From positions 1-55,145 of the forward strand of contig PCBK01000157.1 in the NCBI GenBank assembly GCA_002731275.1: a stretch of 55,145 nucleotides of DNA. The letters run 5' to 3'. Origin of the DNA: Deltaproteobacteria bacterium. GTDB lineage: Bacteria; Myxococcota_C; UBA6777. This document shows positions 24,233 to 32,845 of the stretch, piece by piece (position 1 is the stretch's first letter; every line of letters begins with the position of its first letter). The notes under the pieces were generated by a model, which worked only from the letters and a program-made list of their open reading frames with translations, was not told the DNA's origin and did no database searches. A program made the translations under genes and the position numbers.

Positions 24233-26976
24233 CAGTTGGCTCCTCTGAGCTCGGCGTCTTCCACAACACGCTTCAGGGCTGGCAACAATTCGCGAGCGAG
24301 CTCCTCAGCATCTTTGATCTGGGTCTCGATATTGATGGCCCCCTCTTCAAATTTAAAGATGAGCATCTTCTTTGCCGCCGAACCCTGGACTTGACGGGAT
24401 TGACTCGCCATCTGCTTTTGTGTTCCAGCTTGAGAGAGCGCCGTTTGGCCAAGGTCACTCGCTTTGGGAGCAACCGCGCTCTGCTTCAGGGCTGGATTCA
24501 TGAAACGCTTTGGGACACTAGGCATTTTGGATGTTGAGAAAGATTGTTGTGCCCTTTTCCTGGAAGCAATGAATCTGTCAGCAAAGCTCAGCATGGGCTT
24601 CGTGGGCTTTGAGCTTTGGCGTGCGTCGCTGACATCTTTGTTCCGTGCTGTGATAAAGGCCTGCACAGCCTTCCCAATGATCGGAACTCTCTTCAAACGC
24701 TGAAGTGCTGCATCAAGATACCCCATAAAGCCGCGCCACACCCACAACACACTGTCGCGAATATCTTGCCAAAGAGCCTTCACCAAAACGCCAGCGGCAC
24801 GCCAGAGCATCGTGACAGTGCTTGTCATCCACTTCCACTTACTGACAAACCAGTTGATCACAGCACTCGCTTCCATTTTGAACTCGCGCCAAAGAGTCGA
24901 GAAAAAGGCCTTGAGGGGATTCCAATACGTCACAATGAGAAGAGGAATGCGCAAGAACCCAAGCCCCAAAAAGCTCAAGCTGAGGATCAACAAATCCAAC
25001 CAAATCCCTGATCGCTTCATCCAGCCTGTCCAAGTGTCCCAATACCGAATGGCCAAGAACACAACCCCTACAAGAGCTACGATCCCAGCAACAACCAATC
25101 CAATAGGGTTGGCGTACATCGCCACGTTGAGTCCCGTGGTGGAAGCCGTCGCGGCTGTCTGTGCAGGGATCAGAAAGGTAAACAAAGTCGTGGCAATACG
25201 CTGGACACCAAGTACAAAAGCGGTCGTGGTTCCGATGATAAATTGAGGGATCATCAACGATATTTTCGCCAAAGCAAACGCACCGAAGATACCAATCACA
25301 GCACCGATCGCCTCACCAAACTTCCTCGCTTGGCGTCCACCTTTGCTGAAAAACCCAATCATCTCACCAACAGCCATCCCAACTTTGAACACGACCCCAA
25401 TGAACGGAAAGATGATGTTCTTTGCTGTACTGAATCCCTTTCGGAGCCCGACAACCAAGCCCTCGATGAAGTTGAGAACCTCTATCTCGATCAGCGCTAC
25501 ACCCAACAGCAACGGACCAAGCACATTTTTGATGGCCTCTTTCGACATCTTTCCCTTCTTTGAAAGAGTCTCAAAAGCCCGGCCTATACCACCAAGAGAG
25601 AATTGCATGACCTTTAGCGTGAACCGAAAGACACTACCAATGAGGCCAAACGTAGCCCTAACCACAGGGGCTCCACGCTTGACAGCCCTCATGATACCGT
25701 TAACGAGACTTGCCATGTCCGACAGATCTTGTTTGACCTTCGGCTTGATGGCATCAAACAGCTCTATCTTGAGCGCTTCGACGGCGCTCTTGAAAATATC
25801 CATGCGGCCAGCGACTGTGTTCATCATCTTCTCATAGAGCTCCGCCGTCGTCATGGCCCCTGCCATTTTCCCCTGAACCTCCCCAAGGGACTTCCCTATC
25901 GCCTTAATGATCGCATTGAATGCAGGCCCAGTTCGCTTCCCAAAGAGTTTGAAGACCAAGTCTTGCCGCCTTGTTAACGGAGCTAAGCGTTGAAAAATAG
26001 TGATTAAGCCGTTGGTCTTGGGATTCAAATCAGCCATCGAAAGATTAAGGAAAGACAAAGATCGTGTGAGGTTTTTTGAGGGCGTCTGGATTGACGCCAG
26101 AACATTTCGCAGCCCAATACCCCCGGCCTGTCCGCGAAATCCACCTTTGGCAAATAACGCAAGGACCGTGACGGTCTCCTTGAGGCTTCGACCCGTTGCG
26201 GCCGCAACGGGTCCAGCTTGCCGCAACGCATCCTTCAGTTCAACCGCAGATGTGTTTGCCGCGTTCATTCCGGCCGTTAAGACATCTGTCACGCTCTTCG
26301 CTTCGCTGGCTTTGAGCCCAAATACATTAACTGTATCTGTAACCATCTGCGTTGACTTTTCCAACGTCAGCATGGCCCCACCAGCAAATTTCAAAGCTGG
26401 CCCAAGGACACTGATAGACGCATCAATCCCTAGCCCAGCCTGCCCCAGGATCTTGAAACCACGCGCAGCATCACGGGCTGCAAATGACGTCGTCGCCCCT
26501 AAGCGCTTAGCTTCGGCCCGGAGTCTCGCAACTCCTTCGGATTTGGCTCCCATTACACCAGCTGCAAATGTTAGCTGCTTATCAAAGTCCGCTCCTGTCT
26601 TGATCACATCCATCAACCCGGAGCTGATTCCTCGAATCCCACGTCGAATCCCACTAAAAACCCTCGCTGCAGTGATTCCTATCAACACATTGCGTAAGGC
26701 GCTCATGCTCGTACTGGCACTTCGAGTTCGTCTAGTTAAACGAGAAAGGCTTGCGGAGAGCTGCCCCGATGAGCTTGTAAATTGCCGAGCCGATCGCGAG
26801 GCTCCCTTTGCGTTTTGAGCAAATCGTTCGATCCCTTGTGGCTTGAGCTTCTTATCTCGCCTCGACATTTTATCGATGGATGTAGATAGAAGGTCGATTT
26901 CCTTGCGTATCTTTGCAGCGTTGGATGTTGCATTGTCTACCAATTTCACGATGAAACCGAAAACGAGATCTTCCAC
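24232..26976 (-). CDS. Tail tape measure protein
   Basis: This protein of about 914 residues carries a TP901-type tape measure core (about 120-440), with VIKTGADFDKQLTFAAG and LGATTSFAARDAARGF. Hydrophobic segments (about 475-650) follow and a helical remainder. GTG at 26976 follows AAAGGAGAGTGTC; a longer frame to 27069 has no ribosome site. Tape measure length sets tail length, at about 1.5 A per residue in known phages, so roughly 135 nm. The gene is cut off from the tube and assembly genes by 13 kb of block D, which is unusual because the chaperone genes normally lie next to it. Confidence 0.85.
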   Translation of the reverse strand: MEDLVFGFIVKLVDNATSNAAKIRKEIDLLSTSIDKMSRRDKKLKPQGIERFAQNAKGASRSARQFTSSSGQLSASLSRLTRRTRSASTSMSALRNVLIGITAARVFSGIRRGIRGISSGLMDVIKTGADFDKQLTFAAGVMGAKSEGVARLRAEAKRLGATTSFAARDAARGFKILGQAGLGIDASISVLGPALKFAGGAMLTLEKSTQMVTDTVNVFGLKASEAKSVTDVLTAGMNAANTSAVELKDALRQAGPVAAATGRSLKETVTVLALFAKGGFRGQAGGIGLRNVLASIQTPSKNLTRSLSFLNLSMADLNPKTNGLITIFQRLAPLTRRQDLVFKLFGKRTGPAFNAIIKAIGKSLGEVQGKMAGAMTTAELYEKMMNTVAGRMDIFKSAVEALKIELFDAIKPKVKQDLSDMASLVNGIMRAVKRGAPVVRATFGLIGSVFRFTLKVMQFSLGGIGRAFETLSKKGKMSKEAIKNVLGPLLLGVALIEIEVLNFIEGLVVGLRKGFSTAKNIIFPFIGVVFKVGMAVGEMIGFFSKGGRQARKFGEAIGAVIGIFGAFALAKISLMIPQFIIGTTTAFVLGVQRIATTLFTFLIPAQTAATASTTGLNVAMYANPIGLVVAGIVALVGVVFLAIRYWDTWTGWMKRSGIWLDLLILSLSFLGLGFLRIPLLIVTYWNPLKAFFSTLWREFKMEASAVINWFVSKWKWMTSTVTMLWRAAGVLVKALWQDIRDSVLWVWRGFMGYLDAALQRLKRVPIIGKAVQAFITARNKDVSDARQSSKPTKPMLSFADRFIASRKRAQQSFSTSKMPSVPKRFMNPALKQSAVAPKASDLGQTALSQAGTQKQMASQSRQVQGSAAKKMLIFKFEEGAINIETQIKDAEELARELLPALKRVVEDAELRGAN

Positions 26977-27115
26977 GACACTCTCCTTTGGTACAAGTAT
27001 CCCCCTTGCCATTACCGGCAGAAAAAGAGGATGGTTGCTTTGGAAAAAGGCTCGTGCTAGTTTCTTCACATATTCTTACAACGGACAAAAAATGACAGGA
27101 CAGGAGTCTAGCGCA

Positions 27116-28354
27116 ATGGAGTATTACAGGGCGGATGCACGGAAAAGAACAGAGAAAAACAATGGCTGTTTGCTCTACGGATGTAGTTTGGTCCCTGCAG
27201 TATTCGTATGGGGAATTGTCTCAGTAATGGAGCCCACCTGGGGAATGCTCGGGAACATAATGCTCCTCGGGCTCATCTTTATCTATCTCGGGATCTCGCG
27301 GATGAATACAAAGCTCCCACCCGCCAAAATGAGCTTGGTTCTATGGCTATCCTTGCTCTGCGTTTCCGGCATCCTTTTTGCTCACCTCGGACGGATAGGC
27401 GAAGGAATCCAAAGGGAAGAAGAAAAACAGCTAGCCCAAAAGCAAAAAGATAAACAAGAAAAGCTAGCCAGGATAAAAAGCCTTATAAAAGAAGCTAAAA
27501 AAAGCATAACAACTTCAGATACATCAAAAGCATTCACCTTGCTACGCAAGGTCCATAGGGTGACCTCTGGAAAAAACGGCACCGCAAATCGTGTCCTCAA
27601 GGAGCTGAAACTCATAACCTCAAAGAAGTACCTGATCCAAGTGATAAAAAACATGAGCGAACAAGAGTATAGTAAATTCGAGAAGAATGGATACGTCGCT
27701 GCACGTCATAAAGTATCCACACCTGAAATCAACAACCTCCTCAAAAGAAAGTTACACCTCCTGAAAAACGAGGCAACAAAACTAAGAAGGCAGATGAAGA
27801 GAGAGAGAAGGCAGAGAGTCCAAAACTGGATAAATCAAGCAAATCATGTCGCTAGAAGTCGTGATCTGTGTGGGCGTCCTAAGGCTATAGCAAATGCATG
27901 GAATCTCCTCCGCAAAATTCGCAGACAGGATCGAGTTTACAAAAAAGCATCCAATGCAACAAAGAGGCTCGAAAGATGCAGGAGAAGGGCTGAAAGGGAA
28001 TGGGGGCAGGCTCTTCGGGGGGTGATGAAAACCCAACGTTCCACTCACTGTGCTAAACTACACAAGATCATGGTTTCAAGGGGTATCCGTGTTTCCTGTC
28101 ATGGAAAATACAGCGAAACTATAAAGTTTAAATGGGTACTCTTTTCACGATCTAGTTCAAGGGTCTTCCTGAAGCCGATTTTTCAAGGGCTTGAGAAGAT
28201 AGGATTCCGTTACATTTATGTCGATAATTCCAGGAGAGCATGGAGCTACAAACTCCACCCCCAAGACGAAAGCAAAGCGGGAAAAATGATCTTGAACCAG
28301 ATGGGGTTGGGCTCCCCACTAAAATTCCGCTACCCAGAGACAAAGACAAGGTAA
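27116..28354 (+). CDS. Membrane protein with long basic cytoplasmic region
   Basis: This protein of about 412 residues has three membrane helices (about 17-37, 41-60, 71-91), a charged helical stretch (about 95-160), and a basic region to the end. The last 110 residues (WGQALRGVMKTQRSTHC onward) look like a small folded domain. I chose ATG 27116 after CAGGAG; a frame open back to 26843 overlaps the tape measure gene. It is the first gene of block D and its stop is 17 bases from the first CRISPR repeat. It could be an exclusion or defence protein. No family recognised. Confidence 0.6.
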   Translation: MEYYRADARKRTEKNNGCLLYGCSLVPAVFVWGIVSVMEPTWGMLGNIMLLGLIFIYLGISRMNTKLPPAKMSLVLWLSLLCVSGILFAHLGRIGEGIQREEEKQLAQKQKDKQEKLARIKSLIKEAKKSITTSDTSKAFTLLRKVHRVTSGKNGTANRVLKELKLITSKKYLIQVIKNMSEQEYSKFEKNGYVAARHKVSTPEINNLLKRKLHLLKNEATKLRRQMKRERRQRVQNWINQANHVARSRDLCGRPKAIANAWNLLRKIRRQDRVYKKASNATKRLERCRRRAEREWGQALRGVMKTQRSTHCAKLHKIMVSRGIRVSCHGKYSETIKFKWVLFSRSSSRVFLKPIFQGLEKIGFRYIYVDNSRRAWSYKLHPQDESKAGKMILNQMGLGSPLKFRYPETKTR

Positions 28355-28371
28355 TCCCCTAAAGAAGGCTG

Positions 28372-28951
28372 ACTTTAATGGGGCCGCCCTTTTTACGGGG
28401 CGGAGAGAGCCTTGAGCATCCAAACCTCCAAGGCGAGCGAGAGGCTGGCTTCAATGGGGCCGCCCCTTTTTATCGGGCGGAGAGGCTCGTGCGCAAGGCT
28501 ACCGTTCGGAGGCGACCGTGAAAGCTTCAATGGGGCCGCCCTTTTTACGAGGCGGAGAGTCCTTCAAGATGCTTGTGGTCCTTTGGGTCTTTCAGCCTGC
28601 TTCAATGGGGCCGCCCTTTTTACGGGGCGGAGAGCAAGTGATCAGTAACTTAAAGGATCTTTTGATTCACCGTGGCTTCAATGGGGCCGCCCTTTTTATC
28701 GGGCGGAGAGAGAGTAAAACGGCCTCATTCACACTTATCGATTTTTTACCGACGGAACTGCTTCAATGGGGCCGCCCTTTTTATCGGGCGGAGAGCTACC
28801 GGGAATATTGTGGAGAGCGGTAATGCACATACTAGCTTCAATGGGGCCGCCCTTTTTATCGGGCGGAGAGCAGCAAAACACACAACCGACCCCCCTGTCT
28901 TCCTAGAAGAGATAGCTTCAATGGGGCCGCCCTTTTTTATCGGGCGGAGAG
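28372..28951 (-). CRISPR. CRISPR array, eight 36-base repeats, seven spacers
   Basis: Repeats begin at 28372, 28448, 28524, 28599, 28675, 28760, 28835 and 28915. Most are 36 bases; the second and last are 37. Written on the plus strand they begin GCTTCAATGGGGCCGCCC and end TATCGGGCGGAGAG, with a CCGCCC/GGGCGG stem. Spacers are 40, 39, 39, 40, 49, 39 and 44 bases and are unrelated to one another. The minus strand ends ATTGAAGC, the usual 5' tag of mature crRNA, so I infer minus-strand transcription. The leftmost repeat is the most altered, as expected for the end far from the leader. No adaptation or effector gene is adjacent. Confidence 0.93.
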
Positions 28952-29037
28952 GGTTCACTTCCAAGTGTACACACCCAAAAGACTTTTTTCATCATATGCG
29001 AGCGTCTCACTTTTGCAACCCTTTTCAGCACTCCTCC
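28952..29037 (-). promoter_or_regulatory. Probable CRISPR leader with promoter, copy A
   Basis: The 86 bases right of the array match 34009-34094 without gaps at about 73 positions. On the minus strand TTGCAA (29018-29013) and TATGAT (28996-28991) stand 16 bases apart and are identical in both copies, while the bases between vary. This supports a promoter firing into the array. Some of this region could also hold an integration motif. Confidence 0.65.
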
Positions 29038-29095
29038 AATGCAAAATAAGCCACACACACAACACCTATCCTCCTACAAAAAAAAAAAGGAAAAA

Positions 29096-29401
29096 TCATT
29101 TTGCGAGCGTCTCCAGAGTTTTGCTCACCACGTCGACGCTCGCACTTTCTTCTGTTCTTGTCATCCATGGATGTTTAGCTAGCTGGATTGCTTCATCAAT
29201 GTAGGTGTTCAGATCACCATTTTCGAGGAGTATCTTGTACCATTTTGGTGTCTTCGTATGGTTTGGATCGGCTCTCCCTGCTCGTTGTTGAGAAGGGGTT
29301 CCCCACATACTGATCATAATCTCTCTCGTCACGGGATGACAGGCAACAAGACATCGCACAAAATCATCCCAGAGAGGACTAGGCTGCGTATCTTGCGCCA
29401 T
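29096..29401 (-). CDS. Hypothetical protein, second gene of a two-gene unit
   Basis: This 101-residue soluble protein has a helical pattern with several tryptophans (PLWDDFVRCLVACHP, MWGTPSQQ, KWYKILLENG) and no signal or membrane segment. GGGAGGTGAGTC precedes the ATG, and it overlaps the end of the upstream 131-residue gene by 23 bases, so they are translated together. It lies between the CRISPR leader and the CI-type repressor. Small protein pairs next to a repressor are often lysogenic-conversion genes. Function unknown. Confidence 0.6.
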   Translation of the reverse strand: MAQDTQPSPLWDDFVRCLVACHPVTREIMISMWGTPSQQRAGRADPNHTKTPKWYKILLENGDLNTYIDEAIQLAKHPWMTRTEESASVDVVSKTLETLAK

Positions 29402-29774
29402 GACTCACCTCCCTCAGTTCATTCATCGTGACACAGATAGCCTTAAGAAGGCCACAGTCTGATTGAGTGGATGCCCACGCCTTGAAGGCTTGTAGGGTAG
29501 CTTCAAGCTCTCCGATCAAGGTTTGTTGTCCGTGGATTGTGAACGTGTCGAGGTTGTTGATGTGACGACATGTGGCTTGGTGAAGATCAGAGACGAGATC
29601 ACGGTCGAGTCTGGGAAAGAGTCGACCTGTGTCCATCGCAATAATTGAATGGATCGCAACAAGTTCCCTTGGGGCTTCCCGGGGGTTATAGCCGAGGGAA
29701 CCGGCGGTTTGACGGCGAATGTCAGGGTTGTGGTGAATAAGACGCTTGCGGATTTGGATCGAAGTGGATATCAT
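29379..29774 (-). CDS. Hypothetical helical protein, first gene of a two-gene unit
   Basis: The 131-residue protein is helical, histidine-rich at the start (IRKRLIHHNPDIRRQTAGSL, then LVAIHSIIAM), and soluble. GGAG lies eight bases before the ATG. It has its own promoter and operator-like dyad at 29863-29899 and a terminator-like hairpin in the leader at 29808-29847. That control suggests expression from the lysogen or conditional read-through. No family recognised. The 101-residue gene follows with an overlap. Confidence 0.6.
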   Translation of the reverse strand: MISTSIQIRKRLIHHNPDIRRQTAGSLGYNPREAPRELVAIHSIIAMDTGRLFPRLDRDLVSDLHQATCRHINNLDTFTIHGQQTLIGELEATLQAFKAWASTQSDCGLLKAICVTMNELREVSHGARYAA

Positions 29775-29807
29775 GTCGATTACTCCATTCTGATAAAGGT
29801 TGAGAGT

Positions 29808-29847
29808 AAAAGCCTCGGAAGACCGACCAAAGTGCTCCGGGGCTTTT
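29808..29847. terminator. Terminator-like hairpin in the leader of 29774 gene
   Basis: AAAAGCCTCGG pairs with CCGGGGCTTTT with one mismatch. On the plus strand six T follow, a normal terminator look; on the minus strand the stem ends in TTTT. It lies between the promoter at 29863-29899 and the minus-strand gene it should drive, so it may act as an attenuator. Confidence 0.5.
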
Positions 29848-29862
29848 TTGTGTCTAGCTCAT

Positions 29863-29899
29863 GGTGTTCACTATACACCAACACTTTAAGTGAAGTCAA
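29863..29899 (-). promoter_or_regulatory. Promoter and operator for the 29.4-29.8 kb genes
   Basis: On the minus strand TTGACT (29899-29894) and TATAGT (29875-29870) are 18 bases apart. A dyad GGTGT-N7-ACACC (29863-29879) covers the -10, and GTGTT (29864-29868) with AACAC (29880-29884) form an alternative wider dyad. The GTGTT half-site also occurs at the Cro operator, so the CI-type protein may control this promoter too. Confidence 0.55.
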
Positions 29900-29918
29900 T
29901 CACAATGTTTACTTTTTA

Positions 29919-30284
29919 TCAACACTCGCCTTCTTCCTCGACCTCTCTCTCGTTTTCCAATTCTTGCAACTTTTTCATCTCCAGAGCAAGCTCCGCCAAA
30001 AGCATTCTTCTTTCAGGACTCAAGTCGATTAAAACAGATTCAACAACAACTCCTTCGACACTCTCTTGCAGCAAGATAGATGGTGGGTACTGTAGCGCGT
30101 TGGCAATTTTGAACAATGTGGATAGTCGCATGTTTCCACTGCCATTTTCTATCTTATTCAATGCCGCTGGACTCATGTTGATAAGCCTAGCGAGCTCTCT
30201 TTGTCCTATGCCTCTGTTGTTTCGCGCATTTTTTATCGCATTGGTAACCATTATTAAGCGAAATTCCAAGTCCGCATCATCCAT
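29919..30284 (-). CDS. CI-like XRE repressor
   Basis: This 121-residue protein has an XRE helix-turn-helix (about 12-67): AIKNARNNRGIGQRELARLI, then MSPAALNKIENGSG. An acidic C-terminal helix (EMKKLQELENEREVEEEGEC) follows. It is divergent from a small Cro-like gene at 30419 and shares a 134-base control region, the layout of a lysis-lysogeny switch. AGGAGGCTGAC precedes its ATG. TTGCGA (30342-30337) and TATTCT (30319-30314), 17 apart, are its likely promoter. It has no peptidase domain, so induction would need an antirepressor such as the product at 30717. Confidence 0.8.
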   Translation of the reverse strand: MDDADLEFRLIMVTNAIKNARNNRGIGQRELARLINMSPAALNKIENGSGNMRLSTLFKIANALQYPPSILLQESVEGVVVESVLIDLSPERRMLLAELALEMKKLQELENEREVEEEGEC

Positions 30285-30349
30285 GTCAGCCTCCTAAGAT
30301 CTGTGGATTTCTGAGAATAGATCAGATGACGAGGTTTCGCAAATTGGGC

Positions 30350-30400
30350 TTGACTTGTTAATGTGAATGACAATAATAGTGTTTGCAAAAAGTTAAACAC
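30350..30400 (+). promoter_or_regulatory. Cro promoter and operator of the switch
   Basis: TTGACT (30350-30355) and AATAAT (30372-30377), 16 bases apart, form the rightward promoter. A dyad GTGTTT-N10-AAACAC spans 30379-30400, and TTGT-N11-ACAA lies over the spacer. The repressor and Cro-like protein probably compete for these sites between the divergent genes. Confidence 0.6.
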
Positions 30401-30418
30401 CGAAAGAAGGAGGACAAG

Positions 30419-30622
30419 ATGGATTTAGGTCAAAGAATCCGACAGGTCCGGGAGAAAAGAAATATCAGTCAAAGACAGGCAGCCATGTCCGCTGATATTT
30501 GCCCGGCTTCGTGGAATCGTCTGGAAGGCAAGGATTCCAATCCGACATACTCGACATTGAAGCGAGTCGCAGAGACGCTAGGCGTTCCAATTGCGATGTT
30601 GTTTTTTGTGGAGGTGGATTGA
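30419..30622 (+). CDS. Cro-like XRE regulator
   Basis: This 67-residue protein is a single XRE helix-turn-helix. LGQRIRQVREKRNISQRQAA is the first half, CPASWNRLEGKDSNPTYSTL the recognition part, and VAETLGVPIAML the end. GGAGGACAAG precedes ATG 30419; upstream in-frame codons overlap the operator. It faces the CI-like gene and begins the rightward early transcript. A single short domain and this position fit Cro. Its targets are probably the dyads upstream. Confidence 0.8.
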   Translation: MDLGQRIRQVREKRNISQRQAAMSADICPASWNRLEGKDSNPTYSTLKRVAETLGVPIAMLFFVEVD

Positions 30623-30716
30623 GATCAGAGTTGGAGATCAACAGGAGAACAGAGGGCTGTAGTTTGCCGACCGCACCCTCTGCGCTCCCATCAACAAGAA
30701 ACAGGGAGAATATAAA

Positions 30717-31466
30717 ATGAACGTTGTCAAAAAACAAGAAGATTCCGTTTTTGTCGAGCATGTCAGCTTTCTTGACACAGGCAAGGAGTTTGAGATCATC
30801 ACCCAAGGCGACTTCAAAGGAGTTGCCCTTCGGCCCATCGTGGAAGATATGGGGCTCGATTGGAGTGCGCAACTCAAGAAGATCAAAAACCACCCAATCT
30901 TGAGCAAAGGTGTGGTCTTTATTGCCACACCTTCAAGTGGAGGGACACAAGAAACAGCATGTCTCAGCATTCGTCGCTTGCCATTTTACTTGGCCACGCT
31001 CAACACAAAACGGATCAAGAACCGAAGCATCCGTAATCGAGTTGAGCTGTATCAAGAATATGCTGCCGATGTAATCTTTGAAGCGACCTATGGACAGGCA
31101 TTCCTGGAAGCTGATGTTCTTCAATTTCAACTCGAACAACAACGCAAAATCGTTGCCGAGCAATCCATCGAACTCCAGCATCTCCGCCTGCAGGGCTCCA
31201 ATCTGAAGGTGCAGGGCGAACTGTTCGCCAATGCCGACATCCTTCCTGCACGGGCAAAGGTGCGGGGATTACTTGCGGCATACAGTGGCAAGGGGATCTC
31301 GATGGCGGCGATCTGTCGGCACTTGAAAGAAGAGACGGGATTTGACGCTCACAAGATACGCAAAAAGATCCAAGCGATGGGCGGAAAGGCCACCCTGCTG
31401 AATGTGATCACCGCGCACAAGTACGACGAGAAGGCACTAGGGATCCTTTGTCGTATGCTTCGGTAG
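30717..31466 (+). CDS. Phage antirepressor (P22 AR N-terminal family)
   Basis: The 249-residue protein has an N-terminal antirepressor domain (about 28-125): GVALRPIVEDMGLDWSAQLK, then LSIRRLPFYLATLNTKRIK, the family core. A coiled coil (about 130-165) and a C-terminal domain with AKVRGLLAAYSGKGISMAAI follow. Such proteins bind and inactivate CI-type repressors. It follows the Cro-like gene in the rightward transcript, 94 bases on. It could free the switch when another phage or damage signal turns it on, which suits a CI without autocleavage. Confidence 0.8.
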   Translation: MNVVKKQEDSVFVEHVSFLDTGKEFEIITQGDFKGVALRPIVEDMGLDWSAQLKKIKNHPILSKGVVFIATPSSGGTQETACLSIRRLPFYLATLNTKRIKNRSIRNRVELYQEYAADVIFEATYGQAFLEADVLQFQLEQQRKIVAEQSIELQHLRLQGSNLKVQGELFANADILPARAKVRGLLAAYSGKGISMAAICRHLKEETGFDAHKIRKKIQAMGGKATLLNVITAHKYDEKALGILCRMLR

Positions 31467-31535
31467 TTCTTTCAGCCTCCAGTCCTTCCTTTTCCCCCTC
31501 CATGCTGCAAGCCCGCCACCATCAAAACAACCAAA

Positions 31536-32351
31536 GTGGATATCATCAACCTCCCAGGCAGACCCCCGGCAATGCTGGATCGAGACGTCGCAGAACTATA
31601 CGAGACAACCACCGGTCAGACTAACAGGGCTGCCAAGCGAAATCCTCGACGCTTTCCGGAGCCAAGCTATCGGTTCAAGGCGGTCAAGTCAGAACTATGC
31701 CAAATTGGCACAGTCCTTCAAAAGCGAGGACTTACCATCTCGGGACCGCATCCTTGGCTATACACGCAACACGGTTGTAACGCGTTAGCCTTTGTTCTCA
31801 ATTCCGACATTGCGATCGAACGCTCTGTCCAGATTGTTGAAACGTTCACAGCACTGGAACAAGGAAGGCTTGAAGAGTACATCGCCGAGAGAGTCGCGCA
31901 AGCGACTAGGGGTGATGAGATCAAACGACTCCTCCTTTTGGGTGCGCCTGCGGATTGGAGTGAGCGATTCCCTCGCGAATTCTGGGTCGAGCTTGCTCGC
32001 TTGCGACATTGGCACAAATACGATCCAGACAAGCACAACACGCCACAAGACGCAAAGTGGTGGGTCTCATGGACGATCTATCAACGTCTACCAAGCAATG
32101 TCTATGACGCGCTCAAAGAGATGAACCCGGCTGATGAGAACGGCAATCGCTCGCATAAACATCATCAATTTATGCGAACGAGTGACGGTGACGAGGTGTT
32201 GAAAAATTTGGTCAGAGAAGCACTTCGCTTCATGCGTACATCGATAGACTGGTCGGATTTTGCTTGGCGGTGGGATCAATTGAGGCCTCGGCCAGGACAA
32301 CAGTTGAAAATGTTCCCAGCGCCAAAGCCAAGCCTGCAACCCGCCGTATAA
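31536..32351 (+). CDS. ORF6N-P63C domain phage protein
   Basis: The 271-residue protein has an ORF6N-like N-terminal domain (about 1-95): LPGRPPAMLDRDVAELYETT and RFPEPSYRFKAVKSELCQ. A P63C domain (about 135-245) follows, with FPREFWVELARLRHWHKYDP, SNVYDALKEMNPADENGN, HKHHQFM and LVREALRFMRTSIDWSDF. These domains recur in phage regulators and antirepressors. The start used is GTG 31536; no strong ribosome site is visible, so the true start may differ slightly. It closes the early rightward transcript after the antirepressor. Its target is unknown. Confidence 0.75.
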   Translation: MDIINLPGRPPAMLDRDVAELYETTTGQTNRAAKRNPRRFPEPSYRFKAVKSELCQIGTVLQKRGLTISGPHPWLYTQHGCNALAFVLNSDIAIERSVQIVETFTALEQGRLEEYIAERVAQATRGDEIKRLLLLGAPADWSERFPREFWVELARLRHWHKYDPDKHNTPQDAKWWVSWTIYQRLPSNVYDALKEMNPADENGNRSHKHHQFMRTSDGDEVLKNLVREALRFMRTSIDWSDFAWRWDQLRPRPGQQLKMFPAPKPSLQPAV

Positions 32352-32724
32352 CCCACAGCACCAACAACCCCACCCCCATCTTCAGACATATTCTCATTTA
32401 CCAAGAAAGGAAGGGGGGGGATATCACCCTCCCCTCAAAAAGAGATGCCAAAACCTAGGCATTGGACACAATACGCAAAACAAGAAAATAAAAACAATCC
32501 GGCATTTAGCGACATGTATGCGCTTAAGCGCACCCCCCTCTGAATCTGGAAGTCAGGAGACTTTTTGTTTGCACCTTGAAGCTTTGACGCTTTGGCTTGC
32601 GTCGATTTCTGCGGCTCGTGTCAAAGAAGAGACTCGCCCGATGCTACTCGGTACAAACCCTTGAACGACGTGCCTGGAATATAGGGAGCCTTGTTCCATG
32701 CAAGAAACATCAAGGACATACAGT
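32352..32724. other. Intergenic region with a perfect palindrome
   Basis: About 370 bases without a gene. TGCGCTTAAGCGCA at 32519-32532 is a perfect 14-base palindrome. TCAGACATATTCTCATTT at 32382-32399 is repeated exactly at 34644-34661, upstream of the DUF4041 gene. Runs of C and G flank these. The region may be a boundary of an inserted accessory segment. Confidence 0.4.
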
Positions 32725-32835
32725 ACTTCAATAGGGCCGACCTGTTTACTGAACGAAAGGATAAAGTGTAAGCCTTACACCTTGGGTGGAGCATGCAGTA
32801 CTTCAATCGGACCGCCCTATTTTAGGGGCAGAAAG
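32725..32835 (-). CRISPR. Two diverged CRISPR repeats with one 40-base spacer
   Basis: Units at 32725-32759 and 32800-32835 begin ACTTCAATAGGGCCGACC and ACTTCAATCGGACCGCCC and end near GAAAG, resembling the repeat of the array at 28.4 kb. The spacer between them is 40 bases, the size seen there. The minus strand of the second ends GATTGAAGT. They lie 10 bases past the stop codon of a membrane operon whose other end meets a third decayed repeat and a leader copy. Confidence 0.7.
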
Positions 32836-32845
32836 ACAGATGGTG

